NCBI GenBank assembly: GCA_009733575.1
Contig: ML769534.1
Coordinates: 1-64,000 of the forward strand
DNA: 64,000 nt
Direction: 5' to 3'
Source: Gymnopus androsaceus JB14
Taxonomy: Eukaryota > Basidiomycota > Agaricomycetes > Agaricales > Omphalotaceae
Shown: positions 55,811 through 64,000 of the stretch, one piece after another
Layout of the letters: the number at the start of each line of letters is the position of its first letter
Position numbering within the stretch: the stretch's first letter is position 1
Program-made: the position numbers and the translations under genes
The notes under the pieces: generated by a model
What the model was told of the DNA's origin: nothing
The model's input: the letters and a program-made list of their open reading frames with translations, nothing else
Databases searched by the model: none

Positions 55811-56799
55811 CTATGGCTCAAGACTTGCCTGAACCTCCTCAGGCCCATGGTAAGTCATGTTCATTCTTATTTGCAGGAATTTTTTGACTTACTTCCTTGG
55901 TTGTAGTTCCACTTTTTCTTGAATAATTCCCCTGCATCCTGCACTCATGAACACAGATTTTTCGGAAAGTCAAGTGGCGCTATGCTTATCAAGACCGCGA
56001 TTGACCTCAAACAGGAATTCACCGGAAGAGAGACTGATATGAAGCCAAATTCCAATCGTTCTGGGGGAATGAAGACTAGAATTTTGGCGGCTTTTACCTG
56101 TGTGTGCTTTACTTTCTAGCGAAATATCCGCTGATGTCGATAATGCTTAGTGGGAAGACGCCATCCCTGAGGCTTCTGGTCTAGGTAACACTTTCCCCGA
56201 CCCAGACTTTTTTTCCGAGCTAGTTCAGATGTATTTTACAAATGTCAATGTCTTTTTCCCTCTACTGCACCGTCTACGTTCGAACGTTGCGTCCGGGAAA
56301 AACTGCACTATCAAGATAACATGTTTGACGCCATTCTTCTACTTGTTTGCGCGGTTGCATCGATGACCGGAGAGTATTGCTCGACAGTGTAGACTCATGG
56401 CATTCGTGTGGATGGAAGTACTTTGACCAAGTACAGGTGGTGCGCATATCGCTATTAGCGCCTCCGACGCTCTATGACCTGCAGTTCTATTGTGTACGTA
56501 TTCAAATCAACTCGCTGTGATCACCTAGTTAACGTGTCCATCAGCTTTCAGTGCAATTCCTGCAAGGTTCCTCTGCACCTAAATCATGTTGGATGATGGT
56601 GGGAGTTGGAAAACGACTCGCTCAAGACGTGGGTGCACATCCAAGGAAGCCACCGAAAACTTGGACCATAGAGGTTGAACTATGGAAGCGCGCGTTCTGG
56701 TTAGATGATTTATATCAGCTTACTTTCGGTGCTGACTACTTACAGGGCTCTAGCTCGTATGGACCGTATGTTTGGTACAACCTTGGGTCGACCTTGTAG
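55811..56799 (+). pseudogene. fungal-specific transcription factor (Fungal_trans domain), degenerate
   Basis: The stretch around 56190-56360 reads FPDPDFFSELVQMYFTNVNV FFPLLH, then, one frame over, TFERCVREKLHYQDNMFDAI and LLLVCAVAS. After broken sequence comes LLAPPTLYDLQFYC, an intron and VQFLQGSSAPKSCW / VGVGKRLAQDVGAH, then TWTIEVELWKRAFW. This order is that of the middle homology (Fungal_trans) domain of Zn2Cys6 regulators. No DNA-binding Cys cluster is visible upstream, stops and frameshifts interrupt the domain, and its C-terminal half is missing after 56799. Regulatory function is lost or unlikely. Confidence 0.7.
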
Positions 56800-57121
56800 A
56801 TTGACTTGATCATTCGGAAGCGAAAGTCCTCGGCTGGTGATATTTTTTTTTTCTGTTTTAACTCGTTTTCAGTGCGATCTTAGGTTTTCATGGAGCTCTG
56901 GTGCCGATATCTCTATGATTGATCATTTGGCATCGCTTTCTACTCTGCCTTCCTCGTCGCTGAGCGTGCGCCAAGCACAACGGATATCATCAACCTTCCT
57001 CTCGCCGTGGTACTGAGCTCATCTCCTACCCCATCCTTGCCGTCACCCAGCGGATTGAGAAGGTAATCCTTCTTTTTAACGTTTAATACGCGTCGAGCTA
57101 ACTATGAGCTGAAGCCACATT

Positions 57122-57511
57122 GTGAAGACACCATGGGACAACAACTGGACCTTTTTGTTCTCTCTACCGTTGTCCAGACAACTCATTCCAAGAACACGTT
57201 TTGCTTACCCCGCACTTTACCGGCCTCTATCTTCGTGGACTCAACGCCTGCACCAAATCACTTCTCCCTATAATTTTACTCAGGTCTACTCGCGTTGGAG
57301 ATCTATTACCCACTCATCGCCAGAACTCTGGACAAAACTCACAATCGAGCTTCCGCCTGCCCTCAAAACTGAGGCTGATGCGTCGAAACTCGAGGAACGA
57401 ATAACAGAGTGGATATTGCGTAGCTCTAATCTCAGCATCGATCTGCAAGTCAATGGCCCGTTCTTCAGAAATCGACAGGACCACCCTACGGGACTTCAGG
57501 TAGATCTCTAG
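57122..57511 (+). pseudogene. F-box-like protein fragment
   Basis: The 129-codon frame contains QVYSRWRSITHSSPELWTKL followed by TIELPP, the region just after an F-box in many mushroom F-box proteins (VCxxWRxIAxSTPxLW), and LEERITEWILRSSNLSIDLQ, the beginning of the following LRR-like part. The F-box itself is not clear upstream, and the frame ends after 129 codons where such proteins normally continue for hundreds. It is wedged between two other broken genes, so it is called a fragment. Confidence 0.55.
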
Positions 57512-57599
57512 ACGAAACTTTACAGGACCATCATGGAGACTGGTGGTGTGTGCTACATCAAGCATGAGGACTATGGCAGCCGTTGTTTTGGACCTCAAA

Positions 57600-58526
57600 A
57601 TGGCTTACGAACTTGTCGTTCGACCAAGACGCAAACTTTGATACTTTCGAGGTGAGCTGTGATTTTATCTGCAGTTTACAATCATCTCAAATTCGCTCAT
57701 AGACTACTATCCATGTTCTTCTCTCAGCGTACGAACTCACTGGCCACGATAAACTCTATCTCGACCGCGCTATCAAGCTAGCCAACCGTGTTTTCGACAC
57801 CGAGTCAGGGCTTCCCTTACCTAACATCAAGCTCGCCCTACGAAAAGGCGTCCCAGACCCAGATCTTCCTTTCCTCATCAGCACGAGGTGTCGACGTTGC
57901 AACTCGAGTTCAGATATCTCATTTACTTGACAGAGGAAGAAACGTACTAGGAAGAGGTCGAAGCGGTACGTTCATTACGGTGCATATGAAAACCATCAAT
58001 GAGCATCGGATGCCACACGACCCTCGAATATCAAGCATCTGTTTACAATGACTCTCAGAATCAAACGGAAAATGTTTATCGAGAGGTGAGTACACGGCAT
58101 AAGCGGCTTGTTTAAAAATATCTTATATTCGTTGTGCAGATGTACGACGACGCAATGAACGCCGTCCACGGAAATCTCATCTCCAAGAGTCCCTACTCGC
58201 GCATGACTTACACCTTGGAGCTCATTCCGGAACGACATGGAGATGGACAGCTGTTCATGACATTTCCGTACTTGGTTCAGCTGAAATGAATTTAAAATCT
58301 CTCTCTTTCGCAGATCCTGGTGACTCACACCAAAACAAGATCATCTAGTTTGCTTTTTTGGTGGCTCACTCATGCTAGGAGCAGCCATCACCGGCGCTGC
58401 TGTTCTTCCTGTATCCATCCCACCTCGACAGTCGGAATTCATGGACCATGGAAAAAAGGATCGGAAAACCGGAGTCAAGCTACTAAAGGCAAATGGAACA
58501 ATGGAGAGGGTATCTGATAATGCGTA
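57600..58526 (+). pseudogene. GH47 class I alpha-mannosidase, 3' part, degenerate
   Basis: GH47 enzymes trim alpha-1,2-mannose from N-glycans in the ER or Golgi. Readable blocks are LTNLSFDQDANFDTFE, an intron (57652-57702), TTIHVLLSAYELTGHDKLYL, FDTESGLPLPNIKLALRKG and VPDPD. In another frame come LQLEFRYLIYLTEEETY and a TAG; then, after an intron, MYDDAMNAVHGNLISKSP, and near the end PKQDHLVCFFGGSLMLGAA. The order agrees with the middle of GH47 proteins. Frameshift (about 57885), a stop, loss of a central segment and absence of both N- and C-terminal parts make this a relic. Confidence 0.75.
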
Positions 58527-59030
58527 AACTCTAAATCGTCTGTACTTATTATAGTTCTGTTGAATCTATTGCGTTTTGCATATGAACGAAACAGCGCATC
58601 ACTAATTAATAAATGGCCTGGCGTAGAACTCACATAATCAAATTAGTGCACTGTCTAACATCATTCACATGAACAAGTGGTTAATGTGCGCCGTAAGCGT
58701 TTATTGGATTCCTTAAGTCGCTGGAGTACTGGTGGAGCGCAGGGTTCAATTCCTTGATGTGACATTTTACTCTGGCTCCTTGTCGGTCCGGTGAATGCTT
58801 CCGGTGTCTCCATTGCGCTCATCTTTGTCAGCGCGTACCTGCGCCTCGGTGACTCATCATCCCGACGCTGTGGGCGTTGGAAATACTGGTGCATGGGATA
58901 TATCCCTTGATCATGGTGGTGCTTTGGATTTATCCCATAGTGCCATTCCAGAGGTATTGGCTCTTCTGTGGTTATATCCCTGCTGAAGCATTTGCAAAGT
59001 AAGGATATTTGCAAAGTAAGGGATATAGCC
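58527..59030. other. no gene recognised; leads into a transposase relic
   Basis: Contains GGTTCAATTCC near 58742 (see rejected items). Minus-strand frame 58661-59014 has no recognised domain. Bases 59020-59045 (GYSPVLSLQD on the plus strand) may already belong to the transposase that follows. Confidence 0.35.
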
Positions 59031-59039
59031 CAGTTTTAA

Positions 59040-59552
59040 GCCTTCAGGATAACAGTTACAGGTGCTGTCGTGACTGTTGATATCTTCAAAGGTTCTGTGA
59101 ATAGAGAGATGTTCATAGAGTATTTGAAGCAAGATCTGGTTTGGCACTGTTCTTCGATTTATTTACTTCATCTAATAATTCCTAGGCTCCAGTACTGACA
59201 CCGTACCCTGGACCGTGGAGTGTCCTGATGCTCGATAATGCCTCTATCCATCATGATGAAGAAATATGTACGATTATTGAGGGTGAATGTGGTGAGTCAG
59301 AGTTATTCAATTGTACTTGAATTTGCCGTCTAATAGAGAAATCTAGGCGCGAAACTTGTGTATCTGCCACCAGTATTCTCCAGACTATAACCCCACCGAA
59401 CAGGCATTTTCTTTCATCAAAGGATGGTGAAAATGAAACGAAGATGCAGCAGTCAATGACAATGAACAATGGTGGCTCATTCACGTTGCTACGCAAGCCA
59501 TTACCATCGAGATGGTTGAAGGTTGGATCACAAATTGTGGATATGATTGAGT
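59040..59552 (+). pseudogene. Tc1/mariner-type transposase, C-terminal part
   Basis: The plus strand reads ITVTGAVVTVDIFKGSVNRE and MFIEYLKQDL, an intron (about 59134-59187), TPYPGPWSVLMLDNASIHHD with the second catalytic Asp, a further intron (59292-59346), AKLVYLPP, then after a one-base shift YSPDYNPTEQAFSFIKGW with the final acidic residue, two stops, and MVEGWITNCGYD. These are the DDE_3 landmarks of fungal Tc1/mariner elements (LDN.xIHH, YSPD.NPIE). This half complements the N-terminal half at 48813-49459, but they lie 10 kb apart and need not derive from one copy. Confidence 0.75.
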
Positions 59553-60065
59553 AGCATATATACATATGTCATTGCTTAGGTTGAAGATGTACAAAATCAT
59601 TTATTAAAAGAGTCAATAGGATAAGCTAGTAGCAATGAGTCGGTCAGGATGGTGCTGACAATAGCAATGGTAGTCCATCAGCAATAGCAATAGAAATTCA
59701 ATGGCGGCACGAAGACCTCTTTACTTTCCCCTTTTTCGCAACCACCTCCCTGCAGTACTTCTGAAACACCATAAACACCCTCAACAATGCCGCCTTCAAC
59801 CTCGGAATTCATGAATGTCCAACATACGTGCCACAGCAACATCAGGAATAAGCTCCACAGTGAATCCAACCTTCTTGAGCGCCTCAAATGAGCCCTGCAA
59901 ATCATGGCCTTTGCGAATGGTAATACACTTGGATAGGCCCGTAGTATCTTCTTTGTGGCTAGTGGCTGATTTCATAGGAGATGAGGAGACCAAACTACTA
60001 GCAGGCGAAGCACTGCGATAACAATGTGAGCAATTTCGGTTTTCCATACATGTTTGGAGTATCAA
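59553..60065 (-). other. unassigned coding-like stretch
   Basis: On the minus strand SFEALKKVGFTVELIPDVAV / ARMLDIHEF runs into a different frame reading EVEGGIVEGVYGVSEVLQGG. This may be the 3' end of the neighbouring gene or a separate exon pair; the join is not certain. Confidence 0.35.
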
Positions 60066-61479
60066 TCATGCAGCGAGCACGGTTGTAAGATTGTCTGTAG
60101 GCTGCTGCTGCTGAAGTGGAGCCATAAAAGACATAGCATATGGACCACCATGACTTCGAGGATGAACTGAACGCTCGTCACGTACAAGATCAACGCCAGC
60201 AATATTGGGCGGCTCCTTGAGGTTAGTGGTTCCCCGAATCTGTAATGAAAACGTGAAGTGTGTGTGGTTTCAAACTAAATATAACAACATGTACTATGTC
60301 AGAAGCCCATTGCTTTTTAGTGCGGAGCTTGATCCCCACATGCTGTTGTGTCGCTAGGTCAATCCAACAAACACTGTTCTGGTCACTGCTACGATGCTGC
60401 GTATCCTCGCATCTCCAGTCTTTATCAATTTGCTCAATCATGAAGCTGATTGCAATGGTTTTTGGACTGTAGTTGTCGAGCTTTGGAACCTAAATTCAAA
60501 TGGTCAGTAAAAGCATAAACGAGAATACAACAGTAATATAATAGTCAGTGAATATCTTAAAATTCATAAGGAGATGCTTACTCGTTTACGGATACAATGT
60601 ACGGACATTTGGTCAAGATCAAACTTGACAGTAACGCGGAAATTAGCCTTCGAGGCGTTGCATTTGCCCAAGGTAGCAACTGCCATCTGGAACTGGGCAT
60701 CCTCGATAATGTTGATATGCCCCTTGAGCCCACCGCTGCAGTATAAAGCACTATATGATAGCAGTAATTGTTAATGACAAACCCCATTCCCGTCCAACTC
60801 ATGAGAAACGCGGGACCACTTGTGATGCCAGGCACATAATTGTTCTCAATTTGACAGGTTCGGAGGCACCAGCTGACAAAATCAATGCGGGTTAGACCAG
60901 TGATGCAGGTCTTCCCAAGAGTTGTTTCACTTTTAGAAACCATTTCCAAGACAGCAGCTCTAACTGTCTTTGAGTTCACTGTTGGCTCAAAAACCATATA
61001 AATCTGGGTAAGGGAAATATTGTATTCAATATCAACACCTAAACTTGCGATTAGACATGCATAATAATAACTGAGAGAGTAGAAAGCTTACTAGTAGGCT
61101 TGTCTCGATAATGGGCTGCAGATAGAGATACTGCTGAAGAAGCACCGGGACATACTGCAGAGAGAGGCCTACTATGAGATGCAATGGGTGCATGAGTTGT
61201 TGCTTCTGCATTCTGAGATGGATGTGCATGTGTCGGAGCGCTGTGCAAATTAGATGTTATGAAAGGACTATCGGAAGGTGTACGAGTAGGACTGCGAGAG
61301 CGTATATACATAGCAAGAGGTTGAGCAGCTGAAGTGCTGTGAGAAATAGGCTGAGAGGCTGTGGCACTGCGAGAAGAAGAGATGGATGTAACTGTGGTAC
61401 TATGAGAAGGTATAGGTGTAGCAACTGTTGAGATAGAAGCATCTGGAGCACTTTGCAGTACAGGTCTAGGACTGGCCAA
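60066..61479 (-). CDS. multi-exon protein of unknown function
   Basis: The minus strand encodes a Ser/Thr/Pro-rich N-terminus (MASPRPVLQSAPDASISTVA) and then, through several GT-AG introns, a compact domain: VFEPTVNSKTVRAAVLEMVS, TCITGLTRIDFVSWCLRTCQ, GPAFLMSWTGM, GGLKGHINIIEDAQFQMAVA, SKANFRVTVKFDLDQMSVHC, DNYSPKTIAISFMIEQIDKD, SVCWIDLATQQHVGIKLRTK. It ends TTVLAA with a TGA at 60066-60068. The frame stays open over all joins I checked. I do not recognise the domain. The gene lies next to a copia LTR, and similar proteins may be transposon cargo, but nothing here shows it. Confidence 0.5.
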
Positions 61480-61551
61480 ACTGGAGGTGCCACTTGCCGC
61501 TCAAAGAGATGATTAAAGTAGGGTTGCCAATAGTGAAAAACAGCATCAACC

Positions 61552-61894
61552 TATTAGAGTTTATATTCCTAAATAGGAAGTAGCAGCAGTAAGTCCACAC
61601 AGGACTTAGTAGTAGTGATCACACAGATCGATGGGGGACAACGGTGTTATTACAGGGTATAGTACCTAAGCTTATATACAGTCCTAAGTACAAACAATAT
61701 ATCGGGCAAGTGGCTACTGCGCATATGGTGAGGTGGGTACTACGAGAGAGCAAGTGGATACGGCGAGAGACTAAGTGGAGTCTGCGAGACAATAACAGTG
61801 GAGTGCATGGGATGGTGATACAAACAAGTGGAGACTACGAGAAAGCGTTCCATGTATAGTTCGATAGAATATATTTACCTTTGATATTCCAACA
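61552..61894 (-). mobile_element. 3' LTR of a Ty1/copia element
   Basis: On the minus strand it begins TGTTGGAATATCAAAGGTAA and ends CTCTAATA (343 bp). Directly upstream on the same strand is a polypurine tract, GAAGGGGAG, the plus-strand primer of the element. It matches the solo LTRs at 41558-41921 and 43408-43775, so it identifies all three as one family. Confidence 0.9.
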
Positions 61895-64000
61895 CTCCCC
61901 TTCAAACCTTTGCTAATCCCATGGATGCTGCGAAGTGTTTGGCTTTCATTGAAGGTAAGGCTTTGGTGAAGATTTCTGCCATCATGTTTTTGGTAGGGCA
62001 GTAAGTAAGACAAATTTTACCTTCCTCAATGATGTAGCGGATGAAGTGGTATTGGATATTGATGTGTTTGGTCCTAGCGTGAAAACGATCATCCTTCGCC
62101 AATGCGATGGCGGACTGATTATCTGACATGATAGGGATCACATGAGTAATTGGACCAAAGATTTCCGACAAAAGATTCCTAAGCCAGATCGCTTCCTTTG
62201 CCGCATGGGTTAAAGCAATATACTCGGCTTCCGTGGTGGATAAAGAAATGGTATCCTGTTGTTTCGACGACCAAAATACTGCTCCGCCATTCAACATAAA
62301 AATGTACCTGGAAATAGCATGTCGATCCTCCTGGGACATACCATCCGCATCCGTATAGCCTTGGACTGTCTCCTGGTTGCTCATACTGAGCCAAAAGTCT
62401 CGAGTGTATTTGAGATAGGCATAGACAACGACGTACACCATTCCAATGAGTTATGCCGGGGTTTTGTGAAAAGCGAGCAAGGATAGAGACTGCATACGTG
62501 ATGTCAGGTCTCATAGCAACGGATAAGTACTGGAGAGCGCCAAGGGCCTCTCTGTAGGGTTTGTTGCGCATGAAAGCAATATCCTCGACCATTTTGGGTG
62601 ATTGGTCTTTGGTGAGGTGAATGTGGGGATCGAAGGGAATAGAGAGTGGCTTTATATCCAAGAATCCATAGCGAGAGAGTATGGTGTCAATGTATGACCA
62701 CTAGGATAGGTGAATCGTCCTATTATGGAGAGATCTTTGGATCTCAATCCCAAGTAGCCAATGGATTTCTCCGGAATCAACAACTTTGATTATAGCCCCA
62801 ATATCTTTCTTTAGTTTCTCCCTGATGGCCAGGGTTTTGGTAGCCAATGTCATGTCATCAACATGTATGAAAATGATGGTGAAGGGATTAGTCAGATAGA
62901 AAACAGTGTGGTCAAAATCAGACCATTTAAACCCTAGTTGGGTCATGATTTCCCTGAATCGCATGTACCATTGTCGACTGGCTTGTTTAAGTCCGTAAAG
63001 TGCGAGTTTAAGCTGTAAGGTTTGACCTGGTTTTACCCCTATATCAATGCCTGGAGGTGCCTTCATAAAAATGCGCTTGTTGTCATCCAATTTCCCATAA
63101 AGGTAAGCTGATTTCACGTCCATTTGGTGAATAATCATGCTCTTCTCAGCTCTAATGCTGAGTATAGCACAGGCTGATGCGAGTTTTGCGACAGATGTGA
63201 AGGTTTCATCTGGGAAGTAGTCAACATCTGGGATCTGATTAAATCCACGTACAACAAGACAAGCTCGGTGTCCTGTAATGTGACCTTGTCCATCCTTCTT
63301 GGTCCAATAGACCCATTTGGATGTGAGAATATTGGCATCTGGAGGTGGAGTGATGATTGTATAGGTTCCACGCTCCTGGAGTCTGGAGATTTTGTCCTTC
63401 ATGGCATCATACCATTTGGAGCTGTCAGGTCATCGTATAGCTTCTGTAACAGATAAAGGATCAGATTCAATTTCTGATGTTACCTGACCTAGAGATGCGG
63501 TAAGATGTCGCAACTCATCACTTCCTTCTCCAAGTCCTTCAATGACGTCCCTGATCTTCTTGGTGGGTTGTCTGACTCGTTTCCCAGATACTTCGTCTGG
63601 TGCAATTGTTTCAGCAATCTCTTCTGGAACTGATATGACAGGCTGTTCTGACTCGGTGACTGATGTTTCTAAATTTCCCAAATTTCCATCCCCCCCTCAA
63701 CGGGTTGGATCTGCCTATCAGAAAAAACTATGTTCCTCTCCATTGTGACAGTGTGACATGTTGGCCAGTAGATGTAGTGACCATTCAATTCGGGTTCGAG
63801 TCCTATCCAGCATCCTTCCTGAGCCTGTGGTTCCAATTTGCCGGGTTCCTTTTCTTGTTTAATGTAAACGATACTGCCGAAGATTCAAAGATTAGTAATG
63901 TCCGGTTTAATACCAAACCGTTTCTCATATGGAGTAGCCATTCCAATGGCTTTCTTTGGTGTCCTGTTCCAAACATATACTGCATATACTGCATATTTCA
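61895..64000 (-). pseudogene. Ty1/copia pol (integrase end, reverse transcriptase, RNase H), defective, runs off the window
   Basis: Reading the minus strand from the right edge: an integrase C-terminal part in mixed frames (NRTPKKAIGMATPYE-like near 63950, then GLEPELNGHYIYWP and RNIVFSD), an acidic linker, and after a TGA near 63430 the reverse transcriptase: KWVYWTKKDGQGHITGHRA, FTSVAKLASACAI, HQMDVKSAYLYGKL, LYGLKQASRQWY and the catalytic box IIFIHVDDMTLA. A TAG at about 62699-62701 separates this from DTILSRYGFLDIKPLS and ALGALQYLSVAMRPDITYAV. A frameshift at about 62440 leads to the RNase H: GYTDADG, STTEAEYIAL, SDNQSAIALAKD and HARTKHINIQYHFIRY. The order integrase-RT-RNase H is diagnostic of copia. 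Two stops and frameshifts make the copy non-autonomous. Confidence 0.9.

Noticed and set aside
58680..58760. B-box-like GGTTCAATTCC with possible tRNA-like surroundings
   Set aside because: No A box at the right distance and no cloverleaf can be drawn; a single 11-bp match is expected by chance in 64 kb of both strands.
63788..63805. Perfect pol III B-box sequence GGTTCGAGTCC on the plus strand, suggesting a tRNA or SINE
   Set aside because: On the minus strand the same bases are coding sequence of the copia element (GLEPELNGHYIYWP), and no matching A box or tRNA fold is present.

Overview
The window is nuclear DNA of a filamentous fungus, almost certainly a mushroom-forming basidiomycete (Agaricomycetes). 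The grounds are short spliceosomal introns of about 50-60 nt, tiny exons, a GH7 cellobiohydrolase with a C-terminal CBM1, a Chs5 protein with the fungal domain order, a KDZ-type transposase with a CxC2-like cysteine cluster, a NACHT-ankyrin protein and Ty1/copia and Tc1/mariner remnants. It is gene-poor and heavily colonised by mobile elements. Only about five protein genes look intact.

Layout. 1-1100: 3' end of a GH7 cellulase gene, whose tail is duplicated 24.6 kb downstream, then a dead RNase H domain from a non-LTR retroelement. 1100-4500: short tandem repeats and two terminal-inverted-repeat (TIR) elements. 4530-7390: a minus-strand array of about 16 HEAT-like units, each a 117-nt phase-1 exon plus a 49-61-nt intron. 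7400-15000: mostly degenerate sequence with a hAT-type MITE, a long palindrome and tandem repeats. 15100-18700: decayed KDZ transposase. 18950-19300: a cluster of GTTTAA motifs. 22.8-28 kb is a housekeeping island: GH7 cellulase (one-base frameshift), the Chs5 gene and the EMC6 gene. 27.9-35.3 kb: the 3' end of EMC6 and its flank occur three times, with two APH-type kinase paralogues (one split by a MITE) and a small zinc-ribbon-like gene.

36.5-43.8 kb is a nest of TIR elements. Several distinct families share only the outermost CATCAGCAAAA. One carries an inner inverted-repeat element, a minisatellite and a solo copia LTR. 43.7-48.3 kb: a NACHT-ankyrin (NLR-like) gene on the minus strand with highly uniform repeats, frameshifts and a solo LTR at its 3' end. 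48.8-52.3 kb: Tc1/mariner relic interrupted by a 2.5-kb element with TIRs of about 200 bp, then a tRNA-derived SINE-like sequence. 52.7-59.6 kb is a gene graveyard: DOT1-like methyltransferase, Fungal_trans regulator, F-box fragment, GH47 mannosidase, and the 3' half of a Tc1/mariner transposase. 60.0-61.5 kb: an unrecognised multi-exon gene. 61.55 kb to the window end: 3' LTR, polypurine tract and pol of a defective copia element running off the right edge.

The two observations I would follow first are the HEAT array, where exon, intron and protein repeat share one period, and the CATCAGCAAAA elements, unrelated interiors with common ends and apparent 2-bp target duplications. All calls rest on reading translations and repeats by eye; no alignment or database search was run.
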